DNA of 64,000 nt from Limnephilus marmoratus (taxonomy: Eukaryota > Arthropoda > Insecta > Trichoptera > Limnephilidae). Numbering within the stretch: position 1 is the stretch's first letter; every line of letters begins with the position of its first letter. The notes under the pieces were generated by a model, which was given only the letters and a program-made list of their open reading frames with translations, ran no database searches and had not been told where the DNA came from. A program made the position numbers and the translations under genes. Shown piece by piece: positions 33,532-43,802 of this stretch. The stretch covers positions 33,168,405 to 33,232,404 of the forward strand of contig OU862909.1 in NCBI GenBank assembly GCA_917880885.1, given 5' to 3'.

Positions 33532-33883
33532 AGGGATTTAACACTAACAATGTTTCTCTCGCAAAAATAAAGTTGGTTGTTTTCAGGTGGAAAAAATATA
33601 ATAAGCAGTAATTGTTGAATGAAACACTAGCATATATTGAATCATTTGGCGGGTAAGAGATAAGCCGCCATAGCTCAGTGGTCAGAGCATTCGACCGGCA
33701 ATCGAGAGGACACGGGTTCAAGTCCCGTTGGCGTCATGTATCTTTTCTCGGAAGATTTTTCAATGTGGATGAGTGTTTCAGGCTGATCATTATTGCTTAT
33801 AATAATTGTTACACTTTGTGCCATGCATAAAAAATCTTGTCATAAAAACATTAGTTTTACAATTAAAAATAATAATTAATATT
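33532..33883 (+). repeat. Duplicated tRNA-carrying unit, copy 2
   Basis: Exact-looking duplicate of 33119-33470; ends in the same AATAATAATTAATATT. Confidence 0.85.
33664..33736 (+). tRNA. tRNA-like gene or pseudogene, second copy
   Basis: Identical in sequence and fold to 33251-33323, with the same C33 and acceptor mismatch, followed by the same TTTT run. Confidence 0.4.
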
Positions 33884-33992
33884 AATTATTTTATATATTT
33901 ATTTGTAAGGTGATTTTCCACGAAAACGGCGCTATATAAATTAGCCAATTTTTAACGCACCAGATTTAAATGTCCGGGTTAAATTTCCCCCC

Positions 33993-33993
<1 letters not shown>

Positions 33994-34058
<65 letters not shown>
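33994..34058 (+). repeat. 65-nt poly-A tract
   Basis: Uninterrupted A run preceded by a C7 run. It could be a retroelement tail or assembly-sensitive homopolymer; no associated element upstream is recognised. Confidence 0.8.
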
Positions 34059-34060
<2 letters not shown>

Positions 34061-34100
34061 AAAAACTAAACCCTTTCATACACTTCCCCAAATGATCATC

Positions 34101-34148
34101 TAGAGACCAAATGGGAATATATACTAGAGACCAAATGGGAATATAATT
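34101..34148 (+). repeat. Two-copy 24-bp direct repeat
   Basis: AGAGACCAAATGGGAATATA occurs twice in tandem, near 34102 and 34126. Confidence 0.6.
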
Positions 34149-34559
34149 CACCGACTCCAGATATTTTCATATCAGAGGGTTCGGCTCTGTGGCATTTCTA
34201 ATTGAACCTATAAATCCTACTGATCCCTCAATATAAATATTTAAAAAATCTTTTGTAATCCTACATGTATTTAAAATTACTGCTTTTTGCATTTTTATAT
34301 ACAAATTCTTTGACAAATCTAATATGCTTAAATTTTGAATCAGATTCCTAGGTATTATGCCAGTGGCCGAAATAACAAATTATTATTATTATTATTATTT
34401 TAATTATTGACATTTACGTAAATAATGTTTGAATTCTTCCCACTCAAATTTACGTAAATTGCCTTATTTTTCTAGTATAGTATTATATTAATCGAGTGAT
34501 GAGGAACGACGATTTTATTAATTGATAAATCTAACAAAATTGTCTGGTAAGGGATTTAA

Positions 34560-37090
34560 AAAATTTTAACATCAGGACAGTTTGTTTTCAGTGGTTAATT
34601 TCATTAAGGGAGGGAGGTTAATTGCATTGAGGGAGGAAATACGAAGGGTTCACGTCTTCAAACGTGGTAATTACGAACTTATAAATTTTTGTCTTAATAA
34701 AGTAAACTGGCATGAGCTCCTCTCTATCGGTGATATAAATTCAGCTTTATCAAATTTTTATTCACAAATAAATCAACTTGTAGACGCTCACATTCCACTA
34801 AAACCAAGTAAAAACTCAAAATACCCACCATGGTATAACTCAGCTCTTATAAAGTTAACGAAGGAAAAATACAAGTATTTCAAAAAGTTCAAAATTTACA
34901 AAAATCAGTCTGACTACTCCATTTTCTCTCTCTTAAGATCACGCCATAAAAAACTTCAACAAGAGTGTCACAATCAATATCTAATTAACGTTGAACACGA
35001 AATATCCTCCGATCCAAAAAAACTGTGGAACTACGTTAAATCAAACTCTAAATCACAAGGTGTGCCAAACACTGTATTTCTTAGGGATGAAAAAGCTGAG
35101 AACGGATCTGAGATTGCTAACTTATTCTCCAAATATTTCAGTTCTGTTTACACCAACGATGTTCAAACTTCTCAAAATATGCCAGCCAACTACAACATTC
35201 ACAATTCTTCCACTATTCACAGTATTGAAGTTGACGAACGTCTGGTGCAGACATATCTGGAAAACTTAAATGTAAAAAAAAGCGCAGGCCCAGATCTAAT
35301 CCCTCCCTTTTTCATCCTGAAGTGCGCAAGCAGTCTGTCAAAGCCATTATCCATTATATTCAATCGCTCTTTAAAAGAGGGTGTGGTACCTAATACTTGG
35401 AAAACTGCTTTCATAACACCCATTTTCAAAACCGGGCAAAAAGCTGACATTGAAAACTATCGTCCAGTTTCAAAATTATGTGTCTTCAGCAAGGTGTTTG
35501 AAAAAATAATATACGATCAGATGTTTCCCGCTTTGAAATCCTCACTTAATGTTAACCAACATGGGTTTATGAGTGGAAAATCAACAACAACTAATCTAAT
35601 AGCATTCACGGAATTCTTGCAAGATAATATGGATCAACGTGTACAAGTAGACGCAATATATACGGATTATAGCAAAGCTTTTGACCTAGTGAATCACGAC
35701 ATATTATTACGCAAGCTTATGCAAATCGGCGTCCACGGTGACCTTCTTAGATGGCTCTCATCCTATGTATCAAACCGTAGTCAAGTCGTAGTTGTGGGTG
35801 GTTTTAAATCGGACTGGGTAACCGTCCCATCAGGTGTGCCTCAAGGATCTCTATTGGGACCGTTACTTTTTAATATTTACATTAAGCTTCAAACACTCCA
35901 AAACATTACTTTACGCAGATGATATGAAGGTTTTTTATCCCATCAGATGTACTGCTGACTGTCAAAAAATGCAGGAGGACCTAAACCGTCTTAATGTTTA
36001 CTGTACACAGCATACCCTTAAAATCAATGTTAAGAAGTGCTTCATCGTGAACTTCACACGAAATAAAAATATCGTTACCTATGAATATAATCTGAACGGC
36101 TCAATATTAATCAACAAAACAGAAGTCAAAGATTTGGGAGTGACATTGGACTCTAAGCTTATTTTTGATATTCATATAGACTCAGTCACATCAAAAGCTT
36201 CGAAAATGTTAGGATTCATTCTTAGGACATGTAAAAAATTCAATAACTTTAGAACAATGAAAATCCTATATTTTGCTTATGTCCGTAGCTTACTAGAATA
36301 CGCATCACAAGTTTGGAATCCGCAATACAAATCGTATGTGGAAAATCTAGAACGTGTTCAAAATCGTTTTATAAGATACTTAGATTTCCGCAGCTTCCGC
36401 CCACACCTAAGTCACCAAGATTCAGCCGCGTACTTCAATATACTACCATTAGAAGCTCGAAGAAGCTCGACCGATGTACTTTTTCTTCAAAAAATAGCCA
36501 GATCCGTTGTAGATTGTCCAGCACTCCTAGAACGAATACAGATACGAGTTCCAAACAGACGAACAAGATCAGACATGATTCTTAGCCTCCCTCGGTGCAA
36601 CACTAATTCTAAACAGAACTCTTTCATCTATCGTGCATCCAACACTTTCAACACACACTATACACAATTTGACATTTTTAACTCTGCACCACACTCCTTA
36701 AAATCACACAGATACTCTCTCGATACTCTACAATAACAATACTTATAGATACCCTCTAATACAACCACCACTCTATAAACTTCCTTTTTTTCTTTTTTTT
36801 CTCTCTCTTTTAATTTTTTGTCACGCATATTTTTATTACTATACCTCAACTTAACCGATCCCCCCCATCCTACCCCTTTCCTATCCCCACCTAAATAACT
36901 CGTAATTCGTCTCTTGAAATGTAATTTTTTATGAGTAAATATTTCTGGAATAACTACACACTTGTATACAATACCCATGTGGAAACCTCTAATTGGTTCA
37001 ATTATTGTACTCAATTATTATACACTTTGTTGTTAATGTAAACTGTTGGTCTCCCAAATAAATAAAATAAAATAAAAATAAAATAAAATT
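34560..37090 (+). mobile_element. LINE-G, Jockey-like non-LTR retrotransposon
   Basis: 5'-truncated: endonuclease is missing, while the linker, whole RT domain and C terminus are present, followed by a ~350-bp 3' UTR and a TAAAA-repeat tail (37058-37090). The best preserved RT after the I-like LINE. The 5' border is approximate. Confidence 0.8.
34582..36736 (+). pseudogene. LINE-G reverse transcriptase
   Basis: A first open segment (34582-35922, ~446 codons) has the EN-RT linker, KSAGPDLIPPFFILKCA, TPIFKTGQKADIENYRPVS, HGFMSGKSTTTNL, DYSKAFDLVNHDIL (motif A Asp) and SGVPQGSLLGPLLFNIYI (motif B). A small deletion with frameshift near 35880 removes the residues before motif C. The second segment (to 36736) has LLYADDMKVF with the YADD box at 35912-35923, the LGVTLDSKL region and a C-terminal tail. 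Order and motifs are those of Jockey-clade RT. The frameshift inactivates it. Confidence 0.85.
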
Positions 37091-38111
37091 AATAGTGCAC
37101 TGATTCTAGGAAAACAAATACATACTAATTAAAATTAGAGTACTCACTTATAGCACCATGTGGATTGAGTGGGAAACTTTATCAAAAATTAACCCGTAAA
37201 TTAAACCCGCCAAAAAATAAACTGTTGTCGTTTTCGAAATATCTCTAACATAACATCGTGATTTAACGGCGCATAGAGATGTCTCGATGAAAATGACAGT
37301 AGAGAGCTCAGATATACTACTCAAGTAGACAGTAGATTTGTTTTTCAAAGACAAAAAAATACAATCCTCTATCAAATTCATAGATAATACACGTAATGTT
37401 ATATTCAAAGGTGTGCTAAACTCGACATTCCAACCAAGCCGAGCTTATAACCAACTGATATGCCTCGTTGCACTGCATCTAGTTCAAGAATTGCAAGCAA
37501 ACAGCGAAAGCTATTTCACTTCAGAAAGAACTCGGCTTTCTGGGCTAGGCCACACCAGCTGATTCCTTGTGACTCGGAGTCCATAAGCCACAAGCAACAA
37601 GGCGCAATATAAGTGACCCAAAAACAGGCATAAGGCGAGTCATAGCATGAGGTCACTTTTTATACGACTTCTAAGAAAATGCGGGTCGTATTTTAGGCTT
37701 CAATATAATCAGAACAGTTATTCGTTTGTTAGTGTTTACCAGAAGTAGAATGTATTATGCTTTATTTATCGTGGAGGTGGATATTAACATAATGTGACTC
37801 GTACGCATTATATTTCTTCTAAGTTAATGGCCTTTTTATGTGGTTTTTTCATTGTCCCAGCCCACACCGCATATTTCTTTTGAAAGAATAACATAAGCGT
37901 TTATATTTTTCGGATATTTTTTATTAGAAAATACAGGTCTTTAAACTGCGTATACCTACGTAAAATTAATTATTATAACTTCGAGAGTCACGTCTGATGA
38001 AGAAAATGAAATCGAGTGTCTTATAATAATGTTATTCTTACCAATGCGATGAATACATTACGACTTACAGTGTTACAAAAAAAAATCATAAGTCCGACCT
38101 AGTATTAAAAG
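37091..38111. other. Non-coding stretch
   Basis: AT-rich, no gene or repeat recognised. Confidence 0.4.
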
Positions 38112-38114
38112 TAA

Positions 38115-38982
38115 GGGAACGTACCCATACTACGTGACACACTTTTTGCAATTTTTTACCCCCCCCCCCCGGTGACCACGTGTAGTATATTCCAGAACCC
38201 CCCACTACAGTTTTCACGTATTATTTCATAAATATGGTTTCGAATCATTTTTTGCTAACAAAAAATAAAAAATGCATTATTTGGCTTGTACCTATTTGTC
38301 TTTATTAATACGGCGCTTGCTGCGTGACAGCAAGAGTGCATGCATTACAAGTGGAAAAAATATTATCAAGATAAAACTCATGTCAAAATGTATTGAAACC
38401 GGAACGTAATTTATGGAAACGAAAGTCTTGTTATTTTTACAAACATTTTTCATCTTAATCATCTTCAACAAACACGTTCCCTGAACTTTTTCACTTATTT
38501 GAATGTACGAGGGTGGCTTTTTAAGTTTGCGGATTGGGTAAGGAGTGGAAATAAAAACCAAAATTATTTTTCATTTTCAACATATTCACCTACTACCCTA
38601 ATACATTTTTCCGATCTTTAAATTAACTTAAAGGAACTTTATAACAGCGCGGAACTCAATTTTCTCCACATTTCACAATTTCTTCCCGATTGAAGTGTTT
38701 GGTCGACGATAGCTCAAAGACTAATGACCTAATTACGATAAAACCCGGTGTTTATCCTAAAAATGAGTTGTTCAATTAGTACCTAATTCAGCGGTACCCC
38801 CATTAATCACTTACCTTCCCATTCCGCGAACTTAAAAACCCCCCCTCGTAGCTCGAAAAAAAACGCGAGATTTCTAGATTGACTACGTGATAAAAACCTA
38901 AGCCCACCCCCTCCGTTGTGACCAAGCGTGGTATTTTGATGACCCCCCCCCTGAACAGGTCACGTAGTATGGGTACGTTCCC
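38115..38982. mobile_element. MITE-G copy 3, enlarged by nested insertions
   Basis: Flanking TAA at 38112-38114 and 38983-38985 and the family termini GGGAACGTACCCATACTACG on both sides. At 868 bp it is five to seven times longer than copies 1 and 2. A TA-flanked MITE occupies 38506-38850; 38220-38500 is probably a further insertion of unknown type. Confidence 0.7.
38506..38850. mobile_element. Mariner-like MITE nested in MITE-G copy 3
   Basis: Inverted ends TACGAGGGTGGCTTTTTAAG and complement of TTAAAAACCCCCCCTCGTA, continuing with TTTGCGGA / TTCGCGGA. TA at both ends. CGAGG(G)T..TTTTTAAGTT-type termini are typical of mariner elements. 345 bp, non-coding. Confidence 0.7.
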
Positions 38983-38985
38983 TAA

Positions 38986-39483
38986 TGCAGATAGGTTTAG
39001 ATTTTAGATGAAGAGAAGAAAGTATGACAGAATAATTCTCAAGAGATGTTAAATAACATCTAACATACCTATCTCTAACTGAACTGAACCCAGGATAAAA
39101 ATGTATGTTTTGTTGTAAACCTGAACCTATCTACCGAATTTTATTAAAATAATAACGTTAACAAATATTTATCTCTATCTTTCAGTCTTTCGTTAGACTT
39201 ATATCTAAATTTGTAGAAAGAGATTGAGATCGAAATTCCCGACAAATTCCTAAGGTCAATCGGGTCTCGGAAATCTCCGGAGGAAACATGATTCATGAAA
39301 AGGTGCCACCAACATTTCTTTTTTCACTCTTTGGATTTCAATCTAAAAAACATTTAACGTTGTCAATGGCCATTGTAATTGACGTACTTACCGACATGAA
39401 ATGGAAAAATAAATATAGAAGTAAAGAAATATCATCATTGCAGGTTAAATTTTTAGTTAGCTCTTAATCGTTATGGCCCATTA
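38986..39483. other. Non-coding stretch
   Basis: Nothing recognised. Confidence 0.4.
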
Positions 39484-40032
39484 ATCAGCGGCCGAGAAGT
39501 CTGGAGATCGCACCCTTGCAACTTTACAGGGCGGTTCCGATGAGGAAGATTGGTTATTCTCCGTACCAGCATTTTTAACTAATAACTTAAAACCGATTTT
39601 ATTTCATTCAAAATTTGCTATAATATACATCTACATTCAAGTTAGCTATAAAAATGCTCACAGGCGTGATGCAATGCGATAAATAAATAGGCAAATTGAA
39701 GTATTTTCATTAAAAAACAAGTGCGCGGATTTTTTTTTGTTAATGATTTTATTCGAACTAAAATTAAAATACTGAATGGTAGCTTTCCTAGATAATTTAT
39801 TTATTTAGTTCACTGTGTGATTACATGATTTGAAATGTGTGCTTTATAATACAACATTTGGTTTGAAAATTAACAAATCTGCCAACGACCAATGGTATAA
39901 CCTTATTATAATAAAAATAAACAATTTTTTTCAAAATTTAAAACATAACTCTACTAGATAAAATAACAATCTTTCGAAATCAATTTATATTTTTTTGTAG
40001 AAATGAGTCTAGAATTTATTTGATTTCCGGTT
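39484..40032 (+). repeat. R3 repeat copy 3
   Basis: Same landmarks as copy 1 (CAGCGGCCGAG, CAGGGCGGTTCCGATGAG, ATTTGAAATGTG, ACCTTATTATAATAAAAAT, TTTCCGGTT) but ~150 bp of the middle is deleted and the ends are worn. Confidence 0.6.
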
Positions 40033-40140
40033 GTGACTGTTTATTTGTCGTATATTGGTCGTTGTTGTGATGATTGTAACCGACGTGTTGCTCTCCCTCA
40101 TTGTTTATTTATAATTTTATATGTCTTTCTAGTTATGTAC

Positions 40141-40199
40141 AATGCCCCGGTGCAACCAATAAAGCTTGTGTGCCAAGTTGCCACCGGGAGACATTCTAG
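40141..40199 (+). repeat. Hairpin unit with AATAAA loop, copy 1
   Basis: 59 nt that fold as AATG/CATT, CCCGGTG/CACCGGG and CAAC/GTTG stems with a ~20-nt loop containing AATAAAG. A copy lies 348 bp downstream. All four differences between the copies are in the loop; the stems are unchanged. Not attributable to a family I recognise. Confidence 0.7.
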
Positions 40200-40488
40200 A
40201 CTCCTATATTTTTAATAATTTATGCTAATTTATGATTAATCCGCCTTAAAGGCGACCAGGCTGACTAGCCTCCTTTTTATTTTTTAATACATGCCCCTGA
40301 GACGGACCATTTGTCCGGCTCAAAGGAAGCGGACTGCTCCACCGAGCCGGCTGCTTTTATTTTTTAATTGCGATCCTTTTAAGGGCCCTACGCTCTGGCC
40401 ACTAAGCTCGGTAATACCGTGCCGCCAGCAACGATCTTTTGCCAAACACATTTGATCATCTCTAAAAGGTCATTTTTCTTTATGCACA
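40200..40488. other. Spacer between hairpin units with further small hairpins
   Basis: Contains CCGCCTTAAAGGCG, GGCTGACTAGCC, CGGACCATTTGTCCG and two TTTTATTTTTTAAT words at about 40271 and 40349. A related CGCCTTCAGGGCC and CCATTTTTCCGGCTCCAAAG follow the second unit, so the repeat unit may be the whole ~348 bp. Confidence 0.4.
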
Positions 40489-40547
40489 AATGCCCCGGTG
40501 CAACAAATAAAACTTGTATACCAAGTTGCCACCGGGAGACATTCTAG
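40489..40547 (+). repeat. Hairpin unit with AATAAA loop, copy 2
   Basis: 55 of 59 positions identical to 40141-40199; loop reads AAATAAAACTTGTATACCAA. Confidence 0.7.
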
Positions 40548-41050
40548 CATCATTATTATTTCGCCTTCAGGGCCATTTTTCCGGCTCCAAAGCCAAAAAC
40601 CAATTTGGCGGCCCCATTAAGGGCTCCCATCTTACTTGCAAATATTATCGTTTTTTAAACATAACTTCATTTATACACACCGTAGTACACTGAAACTAAG
40701 ACGTTTCAGTACAGAGTCCTACGGGGCATTCAAAGAAACATAAATCAAACCTGTAACTCCCAAACTGCCAACGCTATATGCTTTTGCGCACAAATTTTGT
40801 ACTTAGAAAATTTCCGATCAAAAAACAGTCTTTTTCCATTTTAAAAATCCAGGAACCTCGTAAGACGACGAGACATACCGGTTTCGGTAGCCAGTCTTAC
40901 GAGGAACCTGGGGAAAATACTAACTTCTTCACATCACTTTGCAAACTTAAATTAAACTCAAATACCTACCAACAAATGGTAAACATTTCCAAAATTGTTC
41001 CTAAATTCATTAAACTAAAAATCTACGGGTAAAGAATACCCGTACATACA
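40548..41050. other. Non-coding with a nested hairpin
   Basis: At 40856-40904 CCTCGTAAGAC pairs with GTCTTACGAGG, enclosing TACCG-GTTT-CGGTA. The outer arms are flanked by AGGAACCT on both sides. The ACCGGTTTC core recalls the GAAACCGGTT word at 30236 and 61390. No gene. Confidence 0.5.
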
Positions 41051-41301
41051 TGTTAGAATTAAGAAATACTTTATAAAAACTATGTTATAACCTGTAGAAT
41101 TATTATTAAATAATGATTTTAATCGACCACTTTCTTGAGCGACACAAGCAAAATGAAGTGCGACAAGAAAGTCGGCGTATTTATACTTACGGGCGAGGTC
41201 CAACCTCCCACCCCATAAATGTACCACGTGATCACCTTTTTGCCCAGATTAGGGTATAAAAGGGCGCGTATTTTCCAAATAAAATTAGTTAATCTCTAAC
41301 A
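41051..41301 (+). mobile_element. Candidate LTR with core promoter
   Basis: Begins TGTTAGA and ends TCTAACA (perfect 7-bp inverted ends), with TATAAAAGGG at about 41254 and AATAAAA at 41279. Layout and termini fit a short Copia-type LTR. No flanking target duplication and no clear primer-binding site follow, so it may be a 5' LTR remnant or a chance arrangement. Confidence 0.35.
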
Positions 41302-41923
41302 GTCAACTCGTGTATTATTCCTACTGGGAAGTTTATTATCACCTAGCTGCCTCCCGCCGACCTCTGCCTGGCTTCGCTCCTGGTACCATCAGTCTCATCA
41401 AGAAAGCCGGCCCTACTTTAGGCAACCGCCACGTACCAGGATCAGGCAGAGGATTTGGCACATCCAGTGTCCTCCACTCACCAGGCACTGGGTGCACGGG
41501 AGGTCAGTTACCCCTTATTATTTTATCATTTTCATCCTGTTCGTGCACTGAGACCCGGTACTATTTTTCAGTCTTGTGGCGACGCTGATACGTCTGTTAC
41601 AATGATACTGGGGATATTTTTTGATATATATAGAATCATGATTATACCATTGTCCGTGAAAACGACAAATCATGTAGGTACAATTGTTAATTCGATTCAT
41701 TTTTCGTAAATTTCATAAAACTTATAAATTCGCACTGCAGTGCCTTGGTTACTTTAGGTTTATATATTTTTTTTATTTTTAACATATTTATTTTTCAAAA
41801 TTTATAAAATATTTAGTTTTAACCACTTTTATTGTAAAACCAACATTTTTCGTAAACATGCATATACTCCATCCGGGATTACTTAAAATTAATCAAGTAT
41901 TGCTTCCATAGCAATACTTCTTA
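41302..41923. other. Unassigned sequence after the LTR candidate
   Basis: 41330-41600 is GC-richer than its surroundings and could be retroelement interior, but no gag or pol motif is seen. The remainder is AT-rich. Confidence 0.3.
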
Positions 41924-41969
41924 TTTTTGAGCGCGGATGCGGCGATGGCGCCGCATCCGCGCTCAAAAA
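41924..41969. repeat. Perfect 21-bp hairpin with ATGG loop
   Basis: TTTTTGAGCGCGGATGCGGC-G, ATGG, then the exact complement, followed at once by an AAG repeat (about 41970-41990) and the purine-rich Helitron block. Confidence 0.75.
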
Positions 41970-41989
41970 GAAGAAGAAGAAGAAGAAGA

Positions 41990-42175
41990 AGGGGTGGAGG
42001 GGGGAGGGAGTGGGGAGAGGGAAGGTGGAGGTGACGGAGTGGGAACGCGAGAGGGGAAGAGGGCGCAGGAAAAGAATGGGAGGCGGAGTGGGAACGGGAC
42101 GAATGGGAAAGGACGCGCAGGGAGAAACAATTTCTTTATTAAATGGCATAGCTACACATTCCCGGGACCAGCTAG
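41990..42175 (+). mobile_element. Helitron type 1, 3' part
   Basis: Purine-rich block, then GAAACAATTTCTTTATTAAA, TGGCATAGC..., and CTAG followed by T at 42172-42175. Same 3' end as 58992 and 60272. The 5' border is unclear and may lie upstream of the 21-bp hairpin. Confidence 0.6.
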
Positions 42176-42370
42176 TATTAAATAAAAATAAACAAATGGA
42201 GTTCTACGAATTAAACACAAACAATTAATAGAAAAATAATAGATATTTGGTTAGTTATCAGTTATCTATATTTATTCTCTTCATAACTTTTCTTAAATGT
42301 TCCGATTTGTCACTTTTCTGTTCAACGATTTACCTTCCCTGTGCTTGAAGCACGGTGTGTGAATAAAGAA
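42176..42370. other. Non-coding sequence
   Basis: AT-rich, nothing recognised. Confidence 0.4.
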
Positions 42371-42437
42371 TAGGGGATTCGAACCATGACCACGATTAGG
42401 CGTGCATGCGCGCTGACCGCACGGTCATCAAACCGCC
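42371..42437 (-). tRNA. tRNA-like sequence, probably a SINE head or pseudogene
   Basis: On the minus strand it reads GATGACCGTGCGGTCAGCGC, then CACG...CGTG around CCTAAT, then GGTTCGAATCCCC, a consensus B-box. The acceptor ends are not complementary, so it is not a working tRNA. Confidence 0.4.
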
Positions 42438-42725
42438 TTTAATTTGATGAATTCATCCCGATTCTTACTGCCTGTCATTCAAATAAATTAAAACGATTAT
42501 AATATACCGAACGAAACAATGCAATTAACTACTGTGTTATTATTTTGTTCAGATAATAACTTGTAGTATTCTAGTGGGAACCGATAGCAAAAGATTTTAT
42601 GGAAATGTGATACCTACTAACGGAAATATCCGTCTTGGCGAATATCTCTACTATTGTTACTCCAGCTCTTAAATTTCTCGAGTAGCAGATTAACTTGATA
42701 GCTTCGCGTCTTTTTTTTCTTTTGC

Positions 42726-42806
42726 ACGGCTTTTGACTCGCAATCCGAAGTTCGCGGGATCGAATCCCGGCGTGCTCAAGTAATTTTTTAAAATTTTTAT
42801 TTAATT
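42726..42806 (+). mobile_element. SINE-T head, split by a foldback insertion
   Basis: TTTTGACTCGCAATCCGAAG and GCGGGATCGAATCCCGGCG are the 3' half of a tRNA-like head; TTTTTAAAATTTTTATTTAA follows. The body seems to resume at 43107 after the foldback at 42807-43058. Confidence 0.5.
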
Positions 42807-43058
42807 CTCAATCGAAAATCTGGCGACAGAAAAATCAGAAAAAGACATTGGCACCTCTGGGACTCGAACCTAGTTCTTAGTCGAAGTATGATACAGTTAA
42901 AAGTGACCGAATTGAATATGGACACCTTAGCTCAGTTGGTAGAGCACTTGCCATGTGCAAAGGGTCCTGTGTTCGAGTCCCAGAGGTGCCAATAACTTTT
43001 TCTGATTTTTCTGTCTTCAGATTTTCGATTGAGTTTCGCTAATATTGTCTTCATTTAA
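42807..43058. mobile_element. tRNA-bearing foldback element copy 2
   Basis: Arms CTCAATCGAAAATCTGG...AGACATTGGCACCTCTGGG and, complemented, the same with AATATTAGCGAAACTCAATC further out (right arm longer: to TTAAATGAAGAC). The right arm holds a full tRNA-like sequence (42921-42991); the left arm holds only its 3' half in reverse (42850-42871). ATTTAATT occurs just outside the left arm and at the right edge and may be a target duplication. Confidence 0.7.
42921..42991 (+). tRNA. tRNA-like sequence inside foldback copy 2
   Basis: Acceptor ACACCT/AGGTG(C) nearly pairs, D arm AGCTCAGTTGGTAGAGC is a perfect A-box form, B-box GTGTTCGAGTCCCAG. The anticodon arm CTTGCCATGTGCAAAG cannot form five pairs with a 7-nt loop having U33. 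It is tRNA-derived but not a proper tRNA. Confidence 0.45.
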
Positions 43059-43106
43059 TTAAATATTATAATTTATGATTTTACTTGTAAAGTTAAAAAT
43101 ATATAT

Positions 43107-43451
43107 TTTTTTTATTAATTTGTGTTATTTCAAAATTAATTCATATAAAATAATAAATAGTTTATTTGCGGCACGTTTCAGAGTGGAAGATACTCCCAGT
43201 ATCGCCCTGGTGGAAGACCACCATTCAAAATTGAAACTGCTTGAAATGGCTTTAGCCATTGGTTTGGTGACCAGATCTGAATAGCTATGTAATTCCACAC
43301 TTTCCTATTCCTCATCTCCTTCCCCTCCCCATCAACTTCAGCCTCATAACATACCCCAATTGGGGATTCCCTGGTCTCACTGGCTCCAGACGGGAGCCGC
43401 TGGAACCCTTAGGTATTCAGATAAAACACCTTGAGGTATTCACATAAAAAA
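43107..43451 (+). mobile_element. SINE-T body
   Basis: TTATTAATTTGTGTTATTTC, AGAGTGGAAGATACTCCCAG, TGGTGGAAGACCACCATTC, GTGACCAGATCTGAATAGC and GCTCCAGACGGGAGC match, in order, the minus-strand copy at 59745-60165. It ends in an A run at 43445-43451. Head separated by the foldback. Confidence 0.75.
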
Positions 43452-43671
43452 ATCGCACAAAAATCCTGACGTCTTCTGATTGACGGAGACAATGGCAATT
43501 AGGGTATGTTGTGAGTCTGAACAGAATTGGGAGTGGAATAAGTCGAGGAGAGAATGCCATTGCAACTAATTCTGCAGAATCGAAACCATGGATAGAGGAA
43601 TTCAACAAGGGCGATACTGAGAATGTAGTATTATAGTACCTATAGCTTCATCGGATGAGGTGTGTGCAGGT
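43452..43671. other. Unassigned sequence
   Basis: No feature recognised. Confidence 0.35.
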
Positions 43672-43802
43672 TTGTTGGCAGATTCGTGTACCGACCAGTT
43701 GCGTGGCGGGCCGGATCATTTGACCTCTCCGTCTCGACCCAACACCCCAGTGAGAGGGATGGATTCATACGTCACTCCTGGAAAGACTGACCCCCAGATA
43801 TT
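43672..43802 (+). mobile_element. SL element middle fragment
   Basis: GTTGCGTGGCGGGCCGGATC, GACCTCTCCGTCTCGACCCA and GGGATGGATTCATACGTCAC match the middle of long SL copies. Stops at TGACCCCCAGAT. Confidence 0.6.

Noticed and set aside
33114..33721. Two identical minus-strand ORFs
   Set aside because: They read through the duplicated tRNA-like unit on the opposite strand; identity comes from the duplication.
33966..34151. ORF with a long Phe run
   Set aside because: Translation of the 65-nt poly-A tract.
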